Positions 1 through 6,446 of a stretch of 40,983 bases of DNA are shown in pieces; the stretch's first letter is position 1, and every line of letters begins with the position of its first letter. This stretch comes from Paludibacteraceae bacterium (GTDB lineage: Bacteria; Bacteroidota; Bacteroidia; Bacteroidales; Paludibacteraceae), in assembly GCA_017558065.1 (NCBI GenBank), contig JAFYWK010000019.1:1-40983 (forward strand), read 5' to 3'. A program made the translations under genes and the position numbers. The notes beneath the pieces are model-generated. The model was not told the origin of the DNA. It saw only the letters and a list, made by a program, of their open reading frames with translations, and searched no databases.

Positions 1-106
1 TACCGATGCTGCCTTCCTACGCGCCAACCACATCACACCCAAAACCAAGATCCTCCCCCCGCACGTGGTAAAATACCTCTGCGAGAAATACGATATAGAA
101 GTGGAA
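1..106 (+). repeat. Left copy of a direct repeat (at least 106 bp), end of a DUF4248-like gene
   Basis: Bases 1-106 match 4457-4562 in the same orientation with one difference (base 100 is A, 4556 is G). The window starts inside the repeat, so it may extend further left. Both copies encode, in the same plus-strand frame, the end of a small protein with a motif RRWLRTDAAFL (only its end is in this copy) followed by KTKILPPHVVKYL. Here the frame runs from 2 to the stop at 110-112. The pattern resembles the end of Bacteroidales DUF4248 proteins (a WI/WL motif, then a basic stretch and a TPxQVxxI-like segment). That family link is weak and by eye. The copies flank the secreted-protease operon. 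Confidence 0.85.
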
Positions 107-128
107 GGTTAAAGGCGAGAGGCAAAAA
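101..128. repeat. Degenerate 7-base tandem array after the left repeat copy
   Basis: Four successive 7-base units (101-107, 108-114, 115-121, 122-128) follow the pattern G-Y/T-N-R-A-A-G, for example GTGGAAG and GCGAGAG. The first unit lies in the coding end of the repeat and the array runs past its stop. The equivalent array after the right copy is 4557-4596 and has diverged more than the coding part. Confidence 0.6.
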
Positions 129-132
129 AAAT

Positions 133-168
133 AAACCCACATAGCGCTACATGCGTATGTGGGTTTTT
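133..168. terminator. Bidirectional intrinsic terminator
   Basis: A perfect 11-bp stem (133-143 with 156-166), extended inside by three G-C pairs around a bulged G, is followed by a T run at 164-168 on the plus strand. On the minus strand it is followed by the complement of the A run at 124-131. It can end both the DUF4248-like fragment from the left and the minus-strand protease operon from the right. Confidence 0.8.
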
Positions 169-201
169 GAGATAGACAAAATAGAGCAAATCAAAGCAGG
201 A

Positions 202-330
202 TTATTCTCCCACTTCTATTCCCATGACATTATAGGTCTTGCCATCGCGAAGAATAAGTAATTGACCATTATACATAAACCTTCTGGTATAGTGATTGAT
301 TTGAGCGCAAAGCAATTGAGGAAGGCAAAA
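202..330 (-). pseudogene. Orphan C-terminal sorting-like tail, out of frame with the protease gene
   Basis: Directly downstream of the protease stop codon (332-334), in another minus-strand frame, 42 codons end with NGQLLILRDGKTYNVMGIEV, two more residues and a stop at 202-204. This closely matches the tail ending the neighbouring 218-residue protein (GKTYNAQGIKVR) and the two GH32 fusion proteins in this window. There is no start codon at its head. It is most simply the remnant of a C-terminal end once in frame with the protease, or of a lost gene. A frameshift in the protease tail is possible, but the protease has its own plausible tail. Confidence 0.6.
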
Positions 331-331
331 T

Positions 332-2362
332 CTACTTATTATTTGCAATTTTCTCACATCTCACGCTACCATCACTCATACGATGTTGCAAGATGTACAT
401 ACCATTGGGTAAGTGCGTAGCATCATGCTGACCGCCTGTGATAGTTTGTATCAATTGACCGCTAACGGTATAAATAGATGTAGAAATAATCACTTCATTT
501 TCTGCATTCTCCAAACCATTGTTAGTTACTCTCTCGTTGGTTGAATCCGTATCCTCCGATGATGTATTTGCTGCTATACGCTGAGGAGCAGAAGCGATAT
601 TAGCTGTAGGTGCTTCAATCTTAATGTGCAAATTACTACCCACTTTTGCATGGAAACCTGGCTTTAATACTACTTGTTCTGTGGCACTAAAGGTAACATC
701 ACTACCAGCCTCAAGTGTTACATTGCCGTATGGCTTGTTATCTGTTACAGCATAACCCGCGATGATTTCAGGGTAAGTTTCAACTATTACACTACCACTT
801 TGATAGGTATGGTTTTGAATGTATTTAGTCTTTGCAGCCAAGACAGCTGCATAAGCATCTACTAATCCATAGCCTACACTATCATTCCATGTACCATTTG
901 GACGACCCTCTGTTATCGTATAATCATACTCTCCTACCTTTTGTGCTGTGGATTCTATAATATCAGACACTTCTTTCATAGTGAGATTTGGATTAACAGA
1001 TAGAATCAAACCTGCTATTGCTGCCACATGAGGGCAAGCGGAAGACGTTCCATGAAATCTCATTTTATAATCAACAGAATGATAACCATCAATAGTTATA
1101 GTGTCTGTAGTAGGTATCAATACTCCAGGAGCCATTATATCTAATTCAGGACCAAATTGACTCCCCCAATAATTTTCCCCATCGCATGAAATTTCACTTT
1201 TTCGTTCGCCACAAGGAGAAATTGCTCCTACAACAATGAAAGAAGGGTTAGACTTCGCAGGATAGTTAATAGTATCCACATTATTATTACCAGCAGAAAA
1301 TACGACCACACATCCCAATCCATTACGCCCATTTGCTAAAGCATAAGAGATACCATCATCAAGTATAGTAGATGGATTTTCTGAACTCCAAGAACAGCTA
1401 ATAACGGAACATCCATTATCCGCTGCAAATCTAAAAGCATCTGCCATGTTAGTACGCGTATCACCACCAGACATGCTAATAGACATAATAGGACAAGAAG
1501 AAGCTATACCTGCAACACCAAGATTATTATTACTGATTGCACCAATGATACCTGCACATGCTGTTCCATGATTACTGTCGTATATTTGACTAGGTGATGT
1601 CCTCGATTTCACATCGTAACTCAAAGGGTAAATATTAAGATCAGGGTGGGAAAGTTCAACTCCCCAATCGAAAACAGCAATAACAGTATTTTCATTTCCT
1701 GATGTTATTGAATGTGCATCACAATAATTTATATCAACACCTGTATATGAACTACCATATTGTCCCGTATTACTAAGATTCCATTGTGACTCAAAATATG
1801 TATCATTAGCACATGTCGGCTGTTCCAATCCAATAAATTCAGGTTCGCATGCCTCAAACATGCCTGATTCATAAAATATATTTGCCATTTGCAGAGCAGT
1901 ATATTCGGTATTGGCTGTACACCCTAAAATATACCATCGTGCTAATGTATGATTATATAGAATCTCAACATTGTAAGTAATCGCCATTTGCTGTAATTGT
2001 TGAATATCATCAGGGTGCTTGAGCTTTACATAGAACTTATCTGTAATAAATACATCAGTGGAGTCTTCATTAGAGATGTAAGATGTTATTCTATAGACAA
2101 TCCTTCCAATATCTAAGTTCGTTCCTTTAGCGATAATGCCCATTTTTAACATTTGTTGATTAGATGCAACAATATCTTCTTCGTATAACAACTCCGTGAC
2201 ATTACTAGGAGAATCTGCATAAGATTCATATACAATGTATTCTTTATTGCCAATTGTTAAGTATATTTTTGCGCCCTTATACCAATAATAATCTTGAGAG
2301 TATACTACAGATGTAGTAAAATTCAGTAGCAGAATTATAGTATACAATAATTTTGGTTTCAT
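332..2362 (-). CDS. Secreted subtilisin-like (S8) serine protease with prodomain and C-terminal tail
   Basis: This is a predicted secreted subtilase of 676 residues. A signal peptide (about 1-22, ending VVYSQ) is followed by a prodomain-like region (23-180), the S8 catalytic domain (about 195-510), a beta-rich segment with the motif LKPGFHAKVGSN (567-578) common in Bacteroidetes secreted proteins, and a tail (about 624-676, with IYTVSGQLIQT and LPNGMYIL) like type IX secretion type A sorting tails. The triad is visible as D232 (FDWGV), H265 (NHGTACAG) and S440 (HGTSSACPH), with oxyanion N359 in SAGNNN, so it should be active. It is last in a minus-strand operon, 26 bases after a gene encoding only its prodomain. 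The third codon positions are A/T-rich compared with genes from 4700 onward. The substrate is unknown. Confidence 0.93.
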   Translation of the reverse strand: MKPKLLYTIILLLNFTTSVVYSQDYYWYKGAKIYLTIGNKEYIVYESYADSPSNVTELLYEEDIVASNQQMLKMGIIAKGTNLDIGRIVYRITSYISNEDSTDVFITDKFYVKLKHPDDIQQLQQMAITYNVEILYNHTLARWYILGCTANTEYTALQMANIFYESGMFEACEPEFIGLEQPTCANDTYFESQWNLSNTGQYGSSYTGVDINYCDAHSITSGNENTVIAVFDWGVELSHPDLNIYPLSYDVKSRTSPSQIYDSNHGTACAGIIGAISNNNLGVAGIASSCPIMSISMSGGDTRTNMADAFRFAADNGCSVISCSWSSENPSTILDDGISYALANGRNGLGCVVVFSAGNNNVDTINYPAKSNPSFIVVGAISPCGERKSEISCDGENYWGSQFGPELDIMAPGVLIPTTDTITIDGYHSVDYKMRFHGTSSACPHVAAIAGLILSVNPNLTMKEVSDIIESTAQKVGEYDYTITEGRPNGTWNDSVGYGLVDAYAAVLAAKTKYIQNHTYQSGSVIVETYPEIIAGYAVTDNKPYGNVTLEAGSDVTFSATEQVVLKPGFHAKVGSNLHIKIEAPTANIASAPQRIAANTSSEDTDSTNERVTNNGLENAENEVIISTSIYTVSGQLIQTITGGQHDATHLPNGMYILQHRMSDGSVRCEKIANNK

Positions 2363-2388
2363 AATTTTTATTATTTAGAATGATCAAA

Positions 2389-3045
2389 TTATCTTACTTT
2401 TATCCCTTGTGCATTATAAGTCTTTCCATCACTTTCAATAATCAACATTCCATTATGGAGCATCTTTTGGGTTCTTTCAGATTGATTGTTGGTAACTTGC
2501 TCAATGGAAGTAGGATATATACCTCCAATAAATTCTGGCTCTGCAACTGAAAATTGTCCAGACTCATGAAAGAGATTTGCCAAATTCAAAGCATTGAACG
2601 AAGATTGTAAACCACAGCGTAAAATATACCATAGTGGTAAAGCACTCTCTTTTTCTATTTCAGCATTGTATTGCTTTGCCATGCTTTGCAATAGGGATAA
2701 GTCATTACTATTCTTCAGTCTAACATAAAAGCGATGAGTTACAAACATATTACTACCCTCACCATCTTTGTAAGAAGGCATCCTATAGAATACGTGTTCT
2801 ACATCTTCAAGAACAGCATTAGGCTGAGTTATTCCCCACTTTAGATTAGCCATTTCTGGATACGAAAGAACTTCACAGTATGCCAACTTTTCTTTATCTG
2901 ATTCTAAAAGCAAGGAATCATCATATATGATATATTCCTGATTACCTCTTTCCAATGGAATTTTCGTATCATCATACCAATAATAATCCTGTGCCGATAC
3001 TATTATTGGGACGATACTTAATAATATGAATAGTAATCTTTTCAT
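2389..3045 (-). CDS. Stand-alone protease prodomain-like secreted protein with sorting-like tail
   Basis: The protein has 218 residues: a signal peptide (1-18, ending IVSAQ), then a region (19-178) that aligns by eye along its length with residues 23-180 of the neighbouring subtilase. Shared blocks are QDYYWY at the start, FYVRLK versus FYVKLK, WYILRC versus WYILGC, and AEPEFIG versus CEPEFIG. There is no catalytic domain. After a short VTNN linker, also found near the protease end, it goes straight to a tail ending GKTYNAQGIKVR. It looks like the protease gene with its catalytic part removed in frame. It could be an exported inhibitor or folding helper of the protease (subtilase prodomains have these roles), or a decaying duplicate. 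The open frame, own signal peptide and operon position favour a working gene. Confidence 0.8.
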   Translation of the reverse strand: MKRLLFILLSIVPIIVSAQDYYWYDDTKIPLERGNQEYIIYDDSLLLESDKEKLAYCEVLSYPEMANLKWGITQPNAVLEDVEHVFYRMPSYKDGEGSNMFVTHRFYVRLKNSNDLSLLQSMAKQYNAEIEKESALPLWYILRCGLQSSFNALNLANLFHESGQFSVAEPEFIGGIYPTSIEQVTNNQSERTQKMLHNGMLIIESDGKTYNAQGIKVR

Positions 3046-3066
3046 AAGATATTATTTCACATAATT

Positions 3067-3846
3067 TTATTTATTCAACTCCGCTTCCAATGCCTTTATT
3101 CTCTCCTCTTGTTGGAGAATGTAGAGTGTCAGTTCCTCAATCTTTTGCAAGAGTTGTGTTTGTAATTCATTAATGCCCACACCATTCTCTTGCATCTCTT
3201 GAGCTGATTTAATTTCTGGCAAGTGCTTGTTTTCTTGAATAAAGGTCTTAACCTCGCTCAGCGGACGCAATTGATAATCTTCAGCAAACACAAAGTCAGC
3301 ACCAGTAGTATTCACAATAATCTCATTCGCACGAATAGTTCCAGCTACATCTAATTCATGGGCAGGTTGGGTAGTACCTACACCTAACTTGCCTAAAATA
3401 TAGTGGTCATGATTAACAAGATCACAACAAGTAGCAGGCTCTACACGAATTTGAAAACCATTGTATAATCCTCCACAGTTACCCATAAATCCCCAATATT
3501 CAATTTTGATTTTACCTGTAGTAGAATTTGTAATGAGTGTTCCAGAGGATGTGCAGGCACTGAAATATTGTAGCTGAATAGTATGATTATTTGCATCTAT
3601 TTCATAGATTTTAACACAATCAATTGCGTATAGCAACTCCAAATCAATATTATATGTAATTTTTGCATGTCCCTGTACGCCCAAATCTATTGTCCAACAT
3701 TGCAATTCTGTAGGAACTGGCTGATATGCGTCCCCCCAACGTGAGATAGTAGGAGAAAAATCGTTGACTTCTATACAATCTGCGTATTGAGCATATGTCA
3801 TCACAGTTGCCATGCAACACATAATCATCAAGATATATCGTTTCAT
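3067..3846 (-). CDS. Secreted CUB-like protein with tail-fibre-type trimerising C-terminus
   Basis: The protein has 259 residues. A signal peptide (1-20, ending TYAQ) precedes a cysteine-containing beta-rich region (24-140) with a CUB-like pattern (CVKIYEI, then NCGGLYNGFQIRV). Residues 151-210 carry LGVGTTQPAHELDVAGTIRA and GADFVFAEDYQL. This is a module very common in Bacteroidetes surface proteins, often beside phage tail-fibre-like repeats. A predicted coiled coil follows (about 222-258, heptads of L and I such as LLQKIEELTLYILQQE). The protein is probably an exported trimer that presents the CUB-like heads. It is second in the operon, 7 bases after the small gene upstream. A binding or adhesive role beside the protease is inference. 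Confidence 0.8.
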   Translation of the reverse strand: MKRYILMIMCCMATVMTYAQYADCIEVNDFSPTISRWGDAYQPVPTELQCWTIDLGVQGHAKITYNIDLELLYAIDCVKIYEIDANNHTIQLQYFSACTSSGTLITNSTTGKIKIEYWGFMGNCGGLYNGFQIRVEPATCCDLVNHDHYILGKLGVGTTQPAHELDVAGTIRANEIIVNTTGADFVFAEDYQLRPLSEVKTFIQENKHLPEIKSAQEMQENGVGINELQTQLLQKIEELTLYILQQEERIKALEAELNK

Positions 3847-3853
3847 AATTGTA

Positions 3854-4198
3854 TCAAATATTAGTTAAACGTTGATTACGACGTGCCTCGCGTACACGCA
3901 TGAGTTCTGCATATTGTTCGGCTGTTAATACGTCTTGTAGAGATGTTTGAAATGTTTGATAAATAGTTTCCTTTGCCTTAGTGCGTTCAGTATCATCTAC
4001 ATATTGCTCATTCGCTTGTTGCAGGGCTGCGATATACGCATCTGCAACAGATTGCAATTGCTCTGCTTGTTCCGTACTAATGCTGACATCTGCAGCAATG
4101 TTGTTTACCAATTGTTGTGCCCAAGAGTCGGTTTGTGCTGCCATCGCAAAGGATGCACAGCATAGGGCATAGATAATAAGAATCTTTTTCATAACCAT
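3854..4198 (-). CDS. Small secreted helical protein of unknown function
   Basis: The first gene of the protease operon encodes 114 residues. A signal peptide (ending FAMAAQ, about 1-21) precedes an almost wholly helical, glutamine- and alanine-rich body with LTAEQYAELMRVREARR near the end, a pattern seen in Spy/CpxP-like LTxxQ periplasmic proteins and in small Bacteroidetes secreted proteins. No catalytic residues are recognised. The start may be codon 1 (MVM) or codon 3 (MKKIL), and the latter is the more usual signal-peptide start. Transcription probably begins near 4234 from the promoter at 4241-4248. Confidence 0.75.
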   Translation of the reverse strand: MVMKKILIIYALCCASFAMAAQTDSWAQQLVNNIAADVSISTEQAEQLQSVADAYIAALQQANEQYVDDTERTKAKETIYQTFQTSLQDVLTAEQYAELMRVREARRNQRLTNI

Positions 4199-4240
4199 TA
4201 AAATTTAGATGTTAATAATCAGGTTTATTAAAAATCGTCC

Positions 4241-4271
4241 CAAAGGTACAAAAAAAATTTTACATATACAA
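4241..4271 (-). promoter_or_regulatory. Bacteroidales promoter of the secreted-protease operon
   Basis: Read on the minus strand, TACCTTTG (4248-4241) matches the TAnnTTTG -7 element of Bacteroidales sigma-70. A TTG (4271-4269) lies 20 bases upstream, where the -33 element belongs. It faces the four genes 4198-332. Confidence 0.75.
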
Positions 4272-4414
4272 TATATACTCTACAAAATCTGCTGCAAAAC
4301 ACACAAATGGTTGTACATTCTCTCCACTTCCCCCTTCAACGCCTCCACGGGATTGGTGCTCATCAGGCGGTGGCTACCATTCCGAAAGACCCCAAGAAAC
4401 GCACAATCTACAAA

Positions 4415-4574
4415 CAATGGTGGCGTCAGCGGCGAGACTTTTCGCCGCTGGCTCCGTACCGATGCTGCCTTCCTACGCGCCAACCACATCACACCCAAAA
4501 CCAAGATCCTCCCCCCGCACGTGGTAAAATACCTCTGCGAGAAATACGATATAGAGGTGGAATGTGAAAGGTGA
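4415..4574 (+). pseudogene. DUF4248-like gene fragment (right repeat copy)
   Basis: A plus-strand frame ends at 4574. It contains GETFRRWLRTDAAFLRANHI, then KTKILPPHVVKYLCEKYDIE. The W-L pair, basic linker and PPxVxxL segment recall Bacteroidales DUF4248 proteins, but the expected N-terminal half (a KKELAxxYFP-like segment) is not visible upstream, and the open frame upstream of 4415 reads as non-protein. It is therefore called a 5'-truncated remnant. A 9-bp perfect hairpin (4427-4435 with 4442-4450, 6-base loop) lies in its coding part. Weak resemblance of the opposite strand to protein was also seen, so the coding strand is not certain. Confidence 0.4.
4457..4562 (+). repeat. Right copy of the direct repeat
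   Basis: 105 of 106 bases are identical to 1-106, in the same orientation. Sequence upstream of 4457 cannot be compared because the left copy is cut by the window edge. Recombination between the copies would delete about 4.46 kb holding the whole secreted-protease operon. Confidence 0.85.
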
Positions 4575-4596
4575 AAGGTAAAAGGTGAGAGGTAAC
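4557..4596. repeat. Degenerate 7-base tandem array, GTGAAAG type
   Basis: Five full 7-base units (starting at 4557, 4564, 4571, 4578, 4585) and a partial sixth follow each other without gaps, with GTGAAAG exact in two. The array begins inside the last codons of the DUF4248-like fragment and continues into the spacer. Confidence 0.7.
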
Positions 4597-4662
4597 ATTT
4601 ATTGTGCAACAAATGTGACATCATTCGCAATATTTGTTATATTACACACGAAACAATTGTAG

Positions 4663-4670
4663 TACCTTTG
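4663..4670 (+). promoter_or_regulatory. Bacteroidales promoter of the fructan regulator
   Basis: TACCTTTG matches the TAnnTTTG -7 element, 33 bases before the regulator ATG. The nearest TTTG upstream (4633-4636) is 26 bases away, longer than the usual 19-21. Confidence 0.7.
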
Positions 4671-4703
4671 CAGCGCATTTTAATTTCATAGTATCAGACA
4701 GCC

Positions 4704-6275
4704 ATGAAACGCGCGATTTCTGCTATCCTAATGGCGCTAACTCTTATCAGTTGCAGCCAAAACCGACCTACACGGATCTACCACGTAGGCGTTAGTCAAT
4801 GTTCAGACGATGCCTGGCGCACCAAGATGAACGAAGAGATGGAGAACGAATTGATTTTTCATCCCGAGTTACAACTATCCATTCGACAAGCAAACGACAA
4901 TAGTCAATTGCAATGCCTACAAATCGACTCCTTCATCGCCGAAGGCGTAGATCTGCTCATTGTTTCGCCTAACGAGGCAGAAGAGGTGAAACCCGCCGTG
5001 AGCCGCGCCTTCGATGCTGGTATTCCCGTCATCGTAGCCGACCGACAAGTGACTGGCGAGAAATATACCGCTTTCATCGGCGGTGACAACTATGCCGTAG
5101 GCATCAACATGGCCAACTGGTTAGCCGAACAAGCCAACAACAGCCACGCCACCAGCGACCAACCACTACAAGTAATCGAGGTCATGGGTCTGCAGGGCTC
5201 TACCCCATGCGTTTGGCGACACAAAGGTTTGTTAGACGGACTGAAGAATGTCAAGAACGTCCGCCTCATGGGCTCTGGCAACGCCGACTGGTTCGCCGCA
5301 CCAGCACGCGTAGTGACCGACTCTCTTCTGCACCTCTACCCCGAGACGGACGCTATTGTTGCACAAAACGACATCATGGCTATCGCTGCATCAGAAGTGG
5401 TAGAGAAAGTGCTTAGCGCCAACGAAATTGATCGTACAAAAAATACACGCATCTACATCTTAGGCACCGACGCCATGACCGGTCCTGGCGGTGGCGTAGA
5501 AGCCATCGTGCAAGGCAAACTGGATGCCTCTGTCACCTACGCCAGCCGTGGCGATATGGTGATAGCTACCGCAGCCAAGATCCTCCACGGAGCGCCCTAC
5601 CTTAGAGACACCGTTCTCCCCACCATGCTCGTGGATCCAAGCACCGCTGAAACAATGCATCTCATGTCACGCGAGATCGCTCACTACGTAGCCACCATCA
5701 CCGCACTACAAAAACGCATCACTACACTCTGGAACGTATCCAGAATGCAAAAAGCATTGCTCTACACCGCGATGGCATGCCTCATTGTGCTCATCACACT
5801 CCTGCTGGTACTGTTATCCGACGTCCGCTACCGCAGACACGTGCGCCTCGAACGCGCCGAGAGCGCACGCATCGTAGCCAAACAGCAACAACAATTGGAG
5901 CACATCACCGCCGAACTGGAACGCACCAAAGCATCCATGTCGGCTGAGGAACAATTCATGCAGCGCCTACAAAACCAAATCGAAAAACACCTCAGCGATA
6001 GCGAACTCAGTATCGAAATGCTGAGCGAAGAGCTGGGCATCAGCCGCACACAACTATTCCGCAAGACCAAGGCCTTCACAGGCGTATCCCCTATCGAACT
6101 CATACGTCACGTACGTCTCAGAAAAGCACAACAACTGCTGCGCAAGACAGACTCCACTATCCAACAAGTGGCATACGAAGTGGGATTCTCCTCACCATCT
6201 TACTTCACCAAGTGCTACAAAGAGTTTTTTGGCACAAACCCCAGCAGCGAACATAGCGAAAAGAAAGATAACTAA
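4704..6275 (+). CDS. Membrane one-component regulator: sugar-binding periplasmic domain fused to AraC HTH
   Basis: The probable transcriptional activator of the adjacent fructan locus has 523 residues. A signal or lipoprotein-like N-terminus (ISC at 15-17) precedes a type I periplasmic-binding-protein domain (about 24-330) with stretches such as GVDLLIVSPN and GIPVIVADR. A single membrane helix (351-372), a coiled coil (about 375-412) and an AraC-type HTH (about 420-512, with ELGISRTQLFRKTKAFTGVS and VAYEVGFSSPSYFTKCYKEF) follow. The sensor domain is of the kind in hybrid two-component systems such as B. thetaiotaomicron BT1754, which senses fructose. Histidine kinase, phosphorelay and receiver domains are absent. 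Signal must therefore pass across the membrane directly to the DNA-binding domain. Fructose as ligand is inferred from the neighbours. Confidence 0.9.
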   Translation: MKRAISAILMALTLISCSQNRPTRIYHVGVSQCSDDAWRTKMNEEMENELIFHPELQLSIRQANDNSQLQCLQIDSFIAEGVDLLIVSPNEAEEVKPAVSRAFDAGIPVIVADRQVTGEKYTAFIGGDNYAVGINMANWLAEQANNSHATSDQPLQVIEVMGLQGSTPCVWRHKGLLDGLKNVKNVRLMGSGNADWFAAPARVVTDSLLHLYPETDAIVAQNDIMAIAASEVVEKVLSANEIDRTKNTRIYILGTDAMTGPGGGVEAIVQGKLDASVTYASRGDMVIATAAKILHGAPYLRDTVLPTMLVDPSTAETMHLMSREIAHYVATITALQKRITTLWNVSRMQKALLYTAMACLIVLITLLLVLLSDVRYRRHVRLERAESARIVAKQQQQLEHITAELERTKASMSAEEQFMQRLQNQIEKHLSDSELSIEMLSEELGISRTQLFRKTKAFTGVSPIELIRHVRLRKAQQLLRKTDSTIQQVAYEVGFSSPSYFTKCYKEFFGTNPSSEHSEKKDN

Positions 6276-6301
6276 AGAAATATGTTATAAAACACATATA
6301 C

Positions 6302-6366
6302 TACCAACTTTATTTCAAAAAATGAAAAATGCGTATGCAGCGCAACAATTTTGGTATTTGTTGGTA
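6302..6366. promoter_or_regulatory. Possible regulator binding sites: three TTGGTA motifs
   Basis: TTGGTA occurs at 6351-6356 and again at 6361-6366 (exactly 10 bases apart, one helical turn), and inverted (TACCAA) at 6302-6307, all upstream of the susC-like promoter. The direct pair ends 32 bases before the -7 element, a usual place for an AraC-type activator. Assignment to the adjacent regulator is inference. Confidence 0.4.
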
Positions 6367-6398
6367 CTCTCGTTTTATCCACTTACATATTTTTGTTG

Positions 6399-6406
6399 TA
6401 CCTTTG
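6399..6406 (+). promoter_or_regulatory. Promoter of the fructan locus
   Basis: TACCTTTG lies 41 bases before the ATG at 6447. No TTTG is present about 20 bases upstream, as expected for a promoter that depends on an activator. The element falls inside the longer open frame that starts at 6351, so the upstream start is unlikely. Confidence 0.75.
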
Positions 6407-6446
6407 CAACCGAAAAAGTAAAATAATAACACAAAACACATATCGT

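Noticed and set aside
4280-4630. Minus-strand frame of 116 codons opposite the DUF4248-like fragment
   Set aside because: Part of it looks protein-like, but the conserved repeat reads better on the plus strand, and its start lies in low-complexity repeats.
6351-6446. Longer start for the SusC-like protein (32 extra residues)
   Set aside because: The promoter TACCTTTG at 6399-6406 lies inside the extension, and the start at 6447 gives a proper signal peptide.
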